Below, piece after piece: positions 31,938 to 39,884 of a stretch of 40,059 nucleotides of DNA. The stretch is from contig JAISDL010000035.1 in assembly GCA_031264825.1 (NCBI GenBank), positions 1-40,059 of the forward strand, read 5' to 3'. The first letter of the stretch is position 1. Every line of letters starts with the position of its first letter. A program made the translations under genes and the position numbers. The notes below the pieces were generated by a model. It was not told where the DNA came from, ran no database searches, and was given only the letters and a program-made list of their open reading frames with translations. Source of the DNA: Accumulibacter sp. (GTDB lineage Bacteria; Pseudomonadota; Gammaproteobacteria; Burkholderiales; Rhodocyclaceae).

Positions 31938-33563
31938 ATGAACACGACCGACAACCCCGCTCCCGCCGACGCTTTATACATTTCCGACCTGCGCGAAGGC
32001 GAGTACGTGCTTGAGCGCGTGCCGCTCGACGACCCGCGTCGCGCCGAAGTCGAACTCTCGCGCTTTCTGGACGCGCTGTTGAACCCCGTCCTCGACAGCA
32101 GAACGATCTATGCGCTGCTCGAACTGGCCGCCGAGGATGTCGCTTTCGTCGCCAAAGAGTTGGCGAAAGAGTATCTCGACCAGCCTCTGCCGCTCGACGA
32201 ATCGCAGGAGAATACCTTCGTGCGCGTGATCGCGCTTTGGGAGAAAATGGCGCGCCTCTACGATTATTGCATCAGCCCCGCCGAGCGCCAGGATTTTCGG
32301 AACAACGTGCAGCGTCACGCCGAGGTGCTGTACCGCTGCATACATTACTTCTGCATTTCTGTGCTCGAATACCAGCGCGCGCGCCAGGAGTATGCGCCCG
32401 GTCTGCTCGTCAAACTGCACTCGTATTACGCGAGGGCCGAGAGGGCGGGAATCGACTCCCTCGTGATCGTCGATCCCTTCGAAGCGGAAAAAGAGACGAA
32501 CTGCGCGGCGGAATATCTCACGGCGTTTTTGTGCGACGCGGCGGACCGCCATCGCCTGACGACGATCGACCAATCGCTCGTCTACCGCTGGGCTTCACTC
32601 TGGGCGCCGCTCGTGACCCTGCACAGGATAGACGCGAAGGACGCCTTGCCGCCCTTGGTCCTCGACCTGTCGCAGGATAGGCCGTTGTTCTTTTCAGCGA
32701 ACCTCGCGTGGAACGAGAATCTGCGCCGAATGGCTACCGACCGATTGCTTCTCCGCATCCAGCGGATCGAACAACGCTTGAAGCAGCAGATTCCGCCCTC
32801 GAAACTCGGCCTGGGGATCAACTGCACGGCGGGGCAGTGTCTTTCGCTGCTCAAGCATTTGTCCGCGCCTTGGTCTCAGACGAAGGCGAGCCGGAAATTC
32901 CGGCGCCTTCCCGCGTCGTCGCGTCCGACCGCGCGTTTGTGCACGGGCTTTGAGGAAATCTTCTTTTTCGTTTCGGGAAAACCCTTCAAGCAGAGGGCGG
33001 AAGAGCGCAATTATTCGCGCGACAACTTCGAAATGCAGTTCATCTTTCGCCAGGAATCGGCGCTGTCGAATTATCACGTGCAGATCGGCAACGAGGCGCA
33101 GAAATTCACCCCGGACGACTGGGGTGTGGCGGATCAATCGCTCAACGGTTTACGGCTCGTGTGCGACAAGCCGGCGAACAGGATCGCGCCGGGTCAGTTG
33201 CTGGCCGTCACGCTCCCCGGCGAGACGGCGTTCATGCTCGGCAGGATGGTTTGGGTCGTGCAAAACGCGGCGCGCGGTCTGATGGCCGGCGTCAGGACCT
33301 TCCTGGGCGCCCACGTCGCCGTCACCGTGCGCTTCGTCGAAAAGAGTTTCGACCAGACCGAAGCCTGGTATCCGGGCTTTCTGCTCGAAGCGCTTCCCAC
33401 GCTCGGCGAAGTGGAAGCGCTGATTCTGCCGTCGCGCTTTTATCGCCCCGACGTGCGCGTCGAGCTGACCGGAGGGAACGGCGTCGTCCGGCACGTCGTT
33501 CTGAGGCAGGTCATTGAAAGCGGATACGATTTCGACCGCGTCGGTTTTGCCGTCGTCGAATGA
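31938..33563 (+). CDS. PilZ-like domain protein, possible c-di-GMP effector
   Basis: A 541-residue soluble protein. The first ~330 residues are largely helical with no family I recognise, beginning with an acidic N-terminus (ISDLREGEYVLERVPLDDPRR). The C-terminal part resembles a PilZ beta-barrel: RQESALSNYHVQIGNEAQ, then WGVADQSLNGLRL near residues 390-402, containing the [D/N]-x-S-x-x-G motif (DQSLNG), and LAVTLPGETAFMLGRMVWV. Basic residues before it (KQRAEERNYSR) include an RxxxR. No signal peptide or membrane helix. I start at ATG 31938; an in-frame TTG at 31899 is unlikely because it lies inside a hairpin. It follows the DUF3683 gene and precedes DUF971-ubiE. c-di-GMP binding is inference. 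Confidence 0.65.
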   Translation: MNTTDNPAPADALYISDLREGEYVLERVPLDDPRRAEVELSRFLDALLNPVLDSRTIYALLELAAEDVAFVAKELAKEYLDQPLPLDESQENTFVRVIALWEKMARLYDYCISPAERQDFRNNVQRHAEVLYRCIHYFCISVLEYQRARQEYAPGLLVKLHSYYARAERAGIDSLVIVDPFEAEKETNCAAEYLTAFLCDAADRHRLTTIDQSLVYRWASLWAPLVTLHRIDAKDALPPLVLDLSQDRPLFFSANLAWNENLRRMATDRLLLRIQRIEQRLKQQIPPSKLGLGINCTAGQCLSLLKHLSAPWSQTKASRKFRRLPASSRPTARLCTGFEEIFFFVSGKPFKQRAEERNYSRDNFEMQFIFRQESALSNYHVQIGNEAQKFTPDDWGVADQSLNGLRLVCDKPANRIAPGQLLAVTLPGETAFMLGRMVWVVQNAARGLMAGVRTFLGAHVAVTVRFVEKSFDQTEAWYPGFLLEALPTLGEVEALILPSRFYRPDVRVELTGGNGVVRHVVLRQVIESGYDFDRVGFAVVE

Positions 33564-33620
33564 TCGCCCGAAAATTTTTCGCGCCGGGTATCGGCGGTTC
33601 GGGACGTTGAAATAACCGTC

Positions 33621-34043
33621 ATGACCGGGCTTTCATCCGGGACGCCGATTCCGCTGGAGATACGGCGGCATGACAAGTCGCGTACCCTCGAATTCGTCTA
33701 CGACGACGCGTCATACGAATTGAGCGACGAATTCCTTCGCGTGTTTACGCCGTCCGCCGAGGCGCGCGGGCACGCGCCGGGTCAGGAAGTCCTCCAGACG
33801 GGTAAACGCGACGTAAAAATCGAGAGCATCGAACCCGTCGGAAATTACGCGATCCGTCCTCTCTTTTCGGACGGACACCGGAGCGGTATTTATTCCTGGG
33901 ACATCGTGCATTTCCTCTGCGTCAACGCCGACGCGCTCTGGCGGACCTATCTGGCGCGTCTGGCGTCGCAAGGCGCGACCCGCGACCCGGAGGCCGGCGC
34001 GGCGCCCCTGAAGAAGTCCTGCGGCCGCTGCGGTGGGCATTGA
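33621..34043 (+). CDS. DUF971 domain protein (gamma-butyrobetaine hydroxylase N-terminal-like)
   Basis: A 140-residue protein of the DUF971 family, a small fold also found as the N-terminal zinc-binding part of gamma-butyrobetaine hydroxylase and in some Fe-S assembly-associated proteins. PLEIRRHDKSRTLEFVYDDA near residues 11-30, LSDEFLRVFTPSAEA, VKIESIEPVGNYAIRPLFSDGHRSGIYSWD near 65-94, and LC-x-N are typical. The C-terminus ends SCGRCGGH, a Cys/His tail that could bind metal. It lies 9 bases before ubiE, the usual betaproteobacterial pair, suggesting a link to quinone synthesis; function unproven. Confidence 0.88.
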   Translation: MTGLSSGTPIPLEIRRHDKSRTLEFVYDDASYELSDEFLRVFTPSAEARGHAPGQEVLQTGKRDVKIESIEPVGNYAIRPLFSDGHRSGIYSWDIVHFLCVNADALWRTYLARLASQGATRDPEAGAAPLKKSCGRCGGH

Positions 34044-34052
34044 GGTCGCGCC

Positions 34053-34787
34053 GTGTCCGAAAAAACGCATTTTGGATTCGAGACGATCGACGTGGAAGAC
34101 AAGGCGCCTCGGGTCGCGCGCGTTTTTGACTCGGTCGCGCCGTGTTACGACGTGATGAACGACCTGATGTCGGCGGGTCTGCATCGGCTCTGGAAGGCTT
34201 TTACCGTCGTGAAGAGCGGCGTTTGCGAAGGCGCGCGCGTTCTCGACGTGGCGGGCGGGACGGGCGACCTCGCGCTCGCGTTCGCGCGCAGGGTGGGAAA
34301 AACCGGCGAAGTCTGGCTGACGGACGTAAACGACGCGATGCTCGCGCGCGGGCGCGACCGGATCTGCGACGAGGGCTTCATCGTCCCGGTGGCGCGTTGC
34401 GACGCGGAAAAGCTCCCCTTCCCCGAAAACCGCTTCGACTGCGTCAGCATCGCCTTCGGCTTGCGCAACATGACGCGCAAGGACGCGGCGCTCGCCGAAG
34501 CGCGCCGGGTGCTGCGTCCCGGAGGGCGCCTCCTCGTCCTCGAGTTTTCGAGGGTGCGCGAAGCGCTTTCCCCGGCGTACGATTTTTATTCTTTCAACGT
34601 GATACCGAAGCTCGGCGAATGGATCGCCGGCGACGCGGCGAGCTATCGCTACCTCGCCGAATCGATACGCCGACACCCGGATCAGGAAACGCTCAAAAAA
34701 ATGATCGAAGACGCGGGCTTCGAGAGGGTCGATTACCACAATCTTTGCTTCGGCGTCGCCGCGCTGCATTGCGCGATCAAGTTCTGA
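34053..34787 (+). CDS. ubiE: Ubiquinone/menaquinone biosynthesis C-methyltransferase
   Basis: Methylates the ring of 2-polyprenyl-6-methoxy-benzoquinol (and demethylmenaquinol) using SAM. The 244-residue protein starts at GTG 34053. The family signature VFDSVAPCYDVMNDLMSAGLHRLWK is at residues 24-48, the SAM loop VLDVAGGTGDLALAFA near 64-79, and then RCDAEKLPFPENRFDCVSIAFGLRNM and RPGGRLLVLEFSRV. It is coupled to DUF971. In many betaproteobacteria tim44-like, ubiJ and ubiB genes follow, but here an ABC transporter follows instead. Confidence 0.96.
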   Translation: MSEKTHFGFETIDVEDKAPRVARVFDSVAPCYDVMNDLMSAGLHRLWKAFTVVKSGVCEGARVLDVAGGTGDLALAFARRVGKTGEVWLTDVNDAMLARGRDRICDEGFIVPVARCDAEKLPFPENRFDCVSIAFGLRNMTRKDAALAEARRVLRPGGRLLVLEFSRVREALSPAYDFYSFNVIPKLGEWIAGDAASYRYLAESIRRHPDQETLKKMIEDAGFERVDYHNLCFGVAALHCAIKF

Positions 34788-35056
34788 AAATCGCCTGTGC
34801 CTCCCCATAATGGTGCGCGATGCACGTCCATAGCGCACGCGCCGCGGGAAAGTCCGGTCGGATACCGTCAGGTCGGGAAGCGCCGTGAGAAAGAGAAGCG
34901 TACAAAGGCTGGATAGCGCGTGTTTTATGGTAAAGTTCCCCGTCTACGGGTGCATATACTTATAAAAACGCCGGTCCCGACCGATTTGAAATCGGCTACG
35001 GCATAAAAATTGCTACTGTCGATTGTCGTTCACACCATGAAAAAAGGAGGTTTCAA
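34788..35056 (+). other. Long leader of the liv operon, candidate structured RNA
   Basis: This 269-base region between ubiE and livK has no plausible gene. A 7-bp stem CACGCGC/GCGCGTG (34836-34842 with 34916-34922) encloses a purine-rich 73-base segment. Further on come CCCG-TCTA-CGGG (34939-34950), a possible -10 TATACT (34955-34960) without a -35 box, and the perfect palindrome CCGATTT-G-AAATCGG (34981-34995), operator-like. It ends with an excellent ribosome-binding site AAGGAGG (35044-35050). I recognise no known riboswitch class. Confidence 0.45.
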
Positions 35057-36235
35057 ATGCTGAAATATCTATCCCGTTGGTCGGGTCTGGGAAGCGCGCT
35101 CTGCGTCGCTCTTGCTTTCGGAGCCACTCCGGCCGTGGCAAAGGATGTCGTCAAGGTGGGGTATATCGGCCCTCTGACCGGCGGGAACAGCGCCGTCGGG
35201 CTGGGCGCGAGGAACTCGGCCGACTTGGCGGTCCGCTTGCAGAACGCCGACCCGAAGTCGAAATACCAGTACGAACTCGTTGCGCTCGACGACGAGTGCA
35301 AGGCCAATATCGGCGTACAGGTTGCGACGAAGATGGCGTCCGACGCCAAGATCATCGGCGCGGCGACGCACTACTGCTCCGCGGTGGCGCTCGGCACGGT
35401 CGACATCTACCACCGTTTCAAGATGCCGGTCATCGTCTGGGGCGCGGTCGAGCCGAAGATCACTTACGGCAACAACTATCCCGAAATTTTCCGCACGATC
35501 GGTACGCAGGAGTATCAGAACAAGGTCGCGTCGACCTTCATGCGCTCGCTCGGCTACAAGAAGTTCGCGGTCATCCACGACACGACCGACTACGGCAAGG
35601 CGCACAAGGATTTCTTCGTCAAATTCCTGACCGAGCAGGGCGGCGAAGTGCTCGGCATTTTCGGCGTGACGTCCGAACAGCAGGATTTCACGACCGAACT
35701 GACGAAGATCAAGGCGCTGAACGCCGAAGTTCTTTATTTCGGCGGACTGACGCCGCTGGGCGTCCGCATCCGTTCGCAAATGGACAAACTCGACTTGAAG
35801 CTTCAGTTCGAAGGCACGTCGGGGATCAAGTCGGACGCCTACATTTCCGGCGTCGGCGCCAAACTCGCCGAAGGCACCTTGAGCTTCCTCGACGGCGCGC
35901 CGGTCGAAAAACTCGCGGGCGGCAAGGCGTTTACCGAAGCCTACGCCAAGCAGGGCTACGCACAGCCGGCCGAAGCGCTCGGAATCTTCGCGTTTGCGAG
36001 CATGAAGCAGATCATCGACACGATCGAAAAGGTCGGCCCCAACCGCAAGGCGCTCGTCACCGCGCTGAGCCAGATCAAGGAAGACGACACGCTGATCGGC
36101 AAGATCACCTACGATGAACACGGTCAGAACGCCATCCCGCTCATGACGAAATACGTCGTGCAGGACGGCCAATGGACGATTTGGGAAGACAGCGAGTACG
36201 CGTCCGGAAAACGCTCGCTCGTGAAAGTCAAGTAA
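35057..36235 (+). CDS. livK: Branched-chain amino-acid type ABC transporter, periplasmic binding protein
   Basis: A 392-residue solute-binding protein of the LivJ/LivK (type I periplasmic) family. It has an export signal at residues 1-28 (LGSALCVALAFGATPAVA, cleavage near AVA-KD), then VKVGYIGPLTGGNSAVGLGARNSADLAVR. The long two-lobed domain includes DDECKANIGVQVATKM, GAATHYCSAVALG, FRTIGTQEYQNKVA and LGYKKFAVIHDTTDYGKAH. Leu/Ile/Val or related small ligands are expected, but family members also bind amides, urea and aromatic acids, so the substrate is open. It is the first gene of livKHMGF. AAGGAGG six bases before ATG predicts high translation, as expected for the binding protein. Confidence 0.94.
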   Translation: MLKYLSRWSGLGSALCVALAFGATPAVAKDVVKVGYIGPLTGGNSAVGLGARNSADLAVRLQNADPKSKYQYELVALDDECKANIGVQVATKMASDAKIIGAATHYCSAVALGTVDIYHRFKMPVIVWGAVEPKITYGNNYPEIFRTIGTQEYQNKVASTFMRSLGYKKFAVIHDTTDYGKAHKDFFVKFLTEQGGEVLGIFGVTSEQQDFTTELTKIKALNAEVLYFGGLTPLGVRIRSQMDKLDLKLQFEGTSGIKSDAYISGVGAKLAEGTLSFLDGAPVEKLAGGKAFTEAYAKQGYAQPAEALGIFAFASMKQIIDTIEKVGPNRKALVTALSQIKEDDTLIGKITYDEHGQNAIPLMTKYVVQDGQWTIWEDSEYASGKRSLVKVK

Positions 36236-36247
36236 GGATACACAGTT

Positions 36248-36269
36248 CCCCCGGCCGTCGGGTCGGGGG
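36248..36269 (+). other. Intercistronic stem-loop between livK and livH
   Basis: CCCCCG (36248-36253) and CGGGGG (36264-36269) pair across a 10-base loop, 13 bases after the livK stop. There is no T run. Such hairpins after a binding-protein gene commonly stabilise its mRNA and lower expression of the membrane genes; here that is inference. Confidence 0.5.
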
Positions 36270-36308
36270 ATGCACATTTTGGTTTTCAACGAAGAAAGGT
36301 TCGGGAGC

Positions 36309-37232
36309 ATGGACTTCTCCCTTCTCCTGCAGTTTTTTATCAACGGGTGCATGCTGGGCATGATGTACGCCCTCGTCGCCGTCGGATTCACGCTCTTTTT
36401 CGGTGTCCTCGACGTCATCGTCTTCTCGCACGGCGACTCGGTGATGGTCGGCGCCTTCGCCGGCCTGACCTCTTACCTGTTCTGCATGTACATCAGCCCG
36501 GGGATGCCGGTCTGGCTCGTCACCTTCTTCGTTTTTCTCGCGGGTATGGCGTTCGTCGCGGGTTTCGGGATGCTCGTCTCGCGCTTCATCATCATGCCGC
36601 TCCGTTCCGCGCCGGCGCTGAACACGCTGCTTGCGACGATGATGCTCGGGACGGTCATGCGCGAAGCCGTTCGGCTTTTTTTCCCCGACGGATCGAACCC
36701 CAAGCCCTTCCCCCGGCTTCTGCCGGACTGGAGCTGGAAATTCGGCGACGTGCTCCTGCGTTTCGATAACCTCGCGCTCTTCGTCGCGGGTGTTCTGCTC
36801 ATCGTCGGCGTCGCTTTTCTGATCAATCACTCGCGCCTCGGCATGGCGATACGCGCCGTCGCGCAGGACGCCGAAGCGGCGCAGATCATGGGCGTCAACT
36901 TCCCGCTCATCGTTCTTTTGACCTTTGCGATCGGGTCGGCGGTCGCGGCTTTCGCCGGCCTGATGAACGGCCTGTATTACAACGAGATCAACTTCAACCT
37001 GGGCCTCCTCTTGGGCGCGATCGGCTTCAGTTCAGCCGTCATCGGCGGCCTCGGCAATATCTACGGCGCGATTCTCGGTGGTTTCGTCTTCGCCTTCCTG
37101 CAAGTGATCGGGACCGTCGCGACACCGTTTTCGAGCGCGTACAAGGATGTTTTCGCCTTCGGCGTCGTCATCGTCCTGATGGCGATTTTCCCGACCGGGA
37201 TTCTTTCCGAGCGTCAAAGCCAAAGGGTGTAA
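36309..37232 (+). CDS. livH: ABC transporter permease, LivH family
   Basis: A 307-residue inner-membrane permease with about eight hydrophobic segments. The family start is MDFSLLLQFFINGCMLGMMYALVAVGFTLFFGVLDVI at residues 1-37. The conserved cytoplasmic-loop region is SRLGMAIRAVAQDAEAAQIMGVN near 177-199, where the permease contacts its ATPase (EAA-like). The C-terminus includes GAIGFSSAVIGGLGNIYGAILGG. An in-frame ATG at 36270 would add 13 non-hydrophobic residues and lies against a hairpin, so I use 36309. It is followed by livM after two bases. Confidence 0.94.
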   Translation: MDFSLLLQFFINGCMLGMMYALVAVGFTLFFGVLDVIVFSHGDSVMVGAFAGLTSYLFCMYISPGMPVWLVTFFVFLAGMAFVAGFGMLVSRFIIMPLRSAPALNTLLATMMLGTVMREAVRLFFPDGSNPKPFPRLLPDWSWKFGDVLLRFDNLALFVAGVLLIVGVAFLINHSRLGMAIRAVAQDAEAAQIMGVNFPLIVLLTFAIGSAVAAFAGLMNGLYYNEINFNLGLLLGAIGFSSAVIGGLGNIYGAILGGFVFAFLQVIGTVATPFSSAYKDVFAFGVVIVLMAIFPTGILSERQSQRV

Positions 37233-37234
37233 GC

Positions 37235-38383
37235 ATGCGAAGCTCGAAGGATTTCTTTTGTTGCGCGGGTCTTGCGTTTGCCCTGTTCGCCTACCTGGCC
37301 CTCCTCCTCGGCGCCGAAGAGGAGTGGTCGATCGCGGCTTACGTGCTGCTCGGTGTCGTCGTCGTCGTCGTGCTCGTCGCGCTCGACGTCTTCTCCACGA
37401 TCGAACGGCTCGTCCAGTCCAACGAGCGCACCTGCCAGGTCTTGATGGTCCTCGGAACCTTGGGGATCATCGCCGTTTTCCGCACCGACCACTACACGCT
37501 CTTCCTGCTCGGGACGATTTTCATCTACAGCGTCGCGGTTCTCGGAATCAACGTACAGCTCGGCTACGCCGGCGTGATCAATTTCAGCGGCGCTTCCTTT
37601 TTCGGGATCGGCGGCTATACGGCCGCGGTTTTTCTCCAGCACACGCCGACGCCTCCCCTCGTGACCCTGCTTCTCGGCGGGATATTCTCCGCGGTGGTCG
37701 GGAGCGTCCTTCTCTTCCCCGTCCTGCGGACTTCGGGGCACTATTCGGCGCTCGTCACGATGGCGTTCGCCCTGCTTCTGAAAGTCTTTCTCGAAGTTTC
37801 CGAATGGCTCGGCGGCCCGCAGGGGCTCGCGCTGCCGCCGTTCAAATTCCTCGGAATCAATTTCGCCGAGGACCTCGTTCTTTTTGGGAACGAGTACTCG
37901 TTCTACGTCAAATACGACCTCGCGTGCCTCCTCCTGCTCGTCATGACCTTCATGTTCGTGCAAAGGATCGAGCGCTCGTGGATGGGGCTCGCGATGGACG
38001 CCGTCCGGATCGACGAGACGGCCGCCGCGTGCTTCGGCATCAGCATCAAGCGCTGGAAAATCACGGCCTTCACGATAGGCAACTTCGTCATCGGCGTCGC
38101 CGGCGCGCTCTACTCGATGATGCTCTCGTACATCAACCCGTCGAACTTCACTTTTTCGGACTCGCTGCTCTTCCTGTCTATCCTGCTCCTGGGGGGCATC
38201 GGGAGCATCTGGGGCGTGATCGCCGCGACGGCTTTCATGGTCGTCATCCCGGAAAAATTCCAGGTCATCCAGGAATACCGCTACCTCATCTATTCGGCGA
38301 TGGTGCTGGCGATGATCGTTTTCCGCCCGTCGGGTCTGCTTCCGCGCAAACCGAGGACGTATATCGCGGGAGGGCTTCTGTGA
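37235..38383 (+). CDS. livM: ABC transporter permease, LivM family
   Basis: A 382-residue permease. Two extra N-terminal hydrophobic segments (residues 8-27 and 33-53) precede the usual LivM core; the loop after them is charged. The core begins near residue 69 (VLMVLGTLGIIAVF) with VAVLGINVQLGYAGVINFSGASFFGIGGYTAA. The ATPase-contact loop is RSWMGLAMDAVRIDETAAACFGISIKRWK near 247-275. The end is IFRPSGLLPRKPRTY. Its stop codon overlaps the livG GTG. It forms the membrane channel with LivH. Confidence 0.94.
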   Translation: MRSSKDFFCCAGLAFALFAYLALLLGAEEEWSIAAYVLLGVVVVVVLVALDVFSTIERLVQSNERTCQVLMVLGTLGIIAVFRTDHYTLFLLGTIFIYSVAVLGINVQLGYAGVINFSGASFFGIGGYTAAVFLQHTPTPPLVTLLLGGIFSAVVGSVLLFPVLRTSGHYSALVTMAFALLLKVFLEVSEWLGGPQGLALPPFKFLGINFAEDLVLFGNEYSFYVKYDLACLLLLVMTFMFVQRIERSWMGLAMDAVRIDETAAACFGISIKRWKITAFTIGNFVIGVAGALYSMMLSYINPSNFTFSDSLLFLSILLLGGIGSIWGVIAATAFMVVIPEKFQVIQEYRYLIYSAMVLAMIVFRPSGLLPRKPRTYIAGGLL

Positions 38384-39174
38384 GCAAAGTCCTCTTTTCG
38401 TGCCGATCGCTGACGATGAAGTTCGGCGGCCTGACGGCGCTCAACAAGCTCGACCTCGACATCAACGAAGGCGATATTCTCGGCCTCGTCGGGCCGAACG
38501 GGTCGGGGAAGACGACTTTCTTCAACGTCGTCACCGGAATCTACCGACCGACCGACGGGCAGGTCGTTTTCGACGGATACGATATCACGGGCTTTTCGCC
38601 GCAGGCGGTTTTCGAAGCGGGTATCTCGCGCACCTTCCAGCGTTCCCGGCTGTGTCTCGAACTTTCCATTTTCGACAACATCATGCTCGGGAACTTCAAG
38701 ACGCACAATCTCGGAATTCTCGGCAACATCTTCCGCCGCAAGGCTTTTCACAAGACCTGCGCGGAAGAGATCGAAAAAGCCGTCGAACTCATTCGCCTGC
38801 TCAACCCCGCGCTCGTCGGCAGCATTCACAGGCCGGTCGCCGACCTGAGCATGATCGACCGGCGGCGTATCGAAATCTGCCGCGCCCTGATCGGTAAACC
38901 AAGGCTGCTTTTCCTCGACGAACCTTCCGCCGGGATGACGCACGACGAGACGAATCAGCTCATGGACGAGATTCTCGCGATGAAGTCCGACGAACGCCGG
39001 CTGACGATCGTGCTTATTGAGCACGAAATGGGGATCATCGGTAAAGTCACGACGCGTTGCGCCGTGCTCAATTTCGGTGAAAAACTCTGCGACGGCACGT
39101 ATCAGAGCATCGTGGAAAATCCTCTGGTTCAGGAAGCCTACTTGGGCCAGGAAGTGACGGAGGATGAAGTCTGA
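38380..39174 (+). CDS. livG: ABC transporter ATPase, LivG family, with degenerate signature motif
   Basis: A 264-residue cytoplasmic ATPase. The start is GTG 38380, overlapping the livM stop; the frame is open further upstream only as a shadow of livM. Walker A is GPNGSGKTT near residues 36-44, the Q-loop RTFQRSR near 88-94, Walker B LLFLDEPSAGM near 177-187, and the H-loop LIEHEMG near 211-217. The ABC signature, usually LSYGQ or LAYGQ before RRxEIAR, reads LSMIDRRRIEICR near 155-167, so the conserved Gly and Gln are lost. In a LivG-LivF heterodimer this would impair the ATP site formed with the LivF Walker A. It overlaps livF by one base. Confidence 0.93.
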   Translation: MSKVLFSCRSLTMKFGGLTALNKLDLDINEGDILGLVGPNGSGKTTFFNVVTGIYRPTDGQVVFDGYDITGFSPQAVFEAGISRTFQRSRLCLELSIFDNIMLGNFKTHNLGILGNIFRRKAFHKTCAEEIEKAVELIRLLNPALVGSIHRPVADLSMIDRRRIEICRALIGKPRLLFLDEPSAGMTHDETNQLMDEILAMKSDERRLTIVLIEHEMGIIGKVTTRCAVLNFGEKLCDGTYQSIVENPLVQEAYLGQEVTEDEV

Positions 39175-39884
39175 TGCGACAAGCTCTGACGGTAAACCAC
39201 ATCAGCGCCGCCTACGGGAAAGCCGACGTTCTGAGCGACGTCAACATCACGATAGAACCCGGCAGGATCACGTGTCTGCTCGGCGCGAACGGCGCGGGAA
39301 AGAGTACCTTGATCAAGGTGCTCCTCGGACTCCTGAAACCGCATACGGGCGAAATCTTTTTCGAAGGTGAAAACATCACGGGCCTCCAGCCGCACGAAAT
39401 CATCGGGCGCGGAATCGCCTGCATCCCCGAAGGGCGGCGTATTTTCCCGAAGATGACGGTCGAGGAAAACCTCTATATGGGCGCGTACCAAGAGCCTTCG
39501 AACGAAAAGATTCGGGAAAAGATGCTTGAAGTCTATACGCTGTTTCCACGCCTCCAGGAGCGGCGCGCCCAACTCGCCGGGACGATGTCCGGCGGCGAAC
39601 AGGCGATGGTCTCGATCGGGCGCGGGCTCATGCATTCGCCGCAGCTTCTGATCATCGACGAGCCTTCGCTGGGGCTTTCGCCTGCGCTCGTCAGCGACAA
39701 TTTCCGTATCATCCGGCGCATATGCGAAGCCGGAACGTCGGTTTTCCTCGTCGAACAGAACGTGCGGCAAACGCTCGCCATTTCGAGTTACGGCTACGTG
39801 CTCTCGCAGGGACGCATCGTCGCGCACGGCGAAGCGCGCGCGCTGAGGGACGATGTGGCGGTCAAGGAAGCCTATTTCGGGTGA
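39174..39884 (+). CDS. livF: ABC transporter ATPase, LivF family
   Basis: A 236-residue ATPase with all motifs intact: Walker A GANGAGKST near residues 38-46, EGRRIFPKMTVEENLYMG (Q-loop region near 86-103), a canonical signature MSGGEQAMVSIGRGLM near 138-153, Walker B LLIIDEPSLGL near 158-168, and the H-loop VFLVEQN near 188-194. In contrast to LivG, its signature is canonical. It starts in TGATG overlap with livG and ends the livKHMGF operon. A palindromic repeat begins directly after its stop codon. Confidence 0.95.
   Translation: MRQALTVNHISAAYGKADVLSDVNITIEPGRITCLLGANGAGKSTLIKVLLGLLKPHTGEIFFEGENITGLQPHEIIGRGIACIPEGRRIFPKMTVEENLYMGAYQEPSNEKIREKMLEVYTLFPRLQERRAQLAGTMSGGEQAMVSIGRGLMHSPQLLIIDEPSLGLSPALVSDNFRIIRRICEAGTSVFLVEQNVRQTLAISSYGYVLSQGRIVAHGEARALRDDVAVKEAYFG

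Noticed and set aside
34805..34830. NtrC or sigma-54 site (TGGTGCGCGATGCAC)
   Set aside because: The GG-GC spacing is 8 rather than 10 bases, and the half-sites are in the wrong orientation for an NtrC palindrome.
34810..34833. Seven-residue leader peptide ORF before livK
   Set aside because: No ribosome-binding site and no run of regulatory codons.
34845..34900. Resemblance to RNase P RNA (GGAAAGTCCGG) and SRP RNA (CAGGTCGGGAAG)
   Set aside because: Only short words match; the rest of either RNA's conserved core is absent.
37258..38379. N-terminal extension of LivG to 638 residues
   Set aside because: It is a shadow of livM; the LivG fold begins at GTG 38380.
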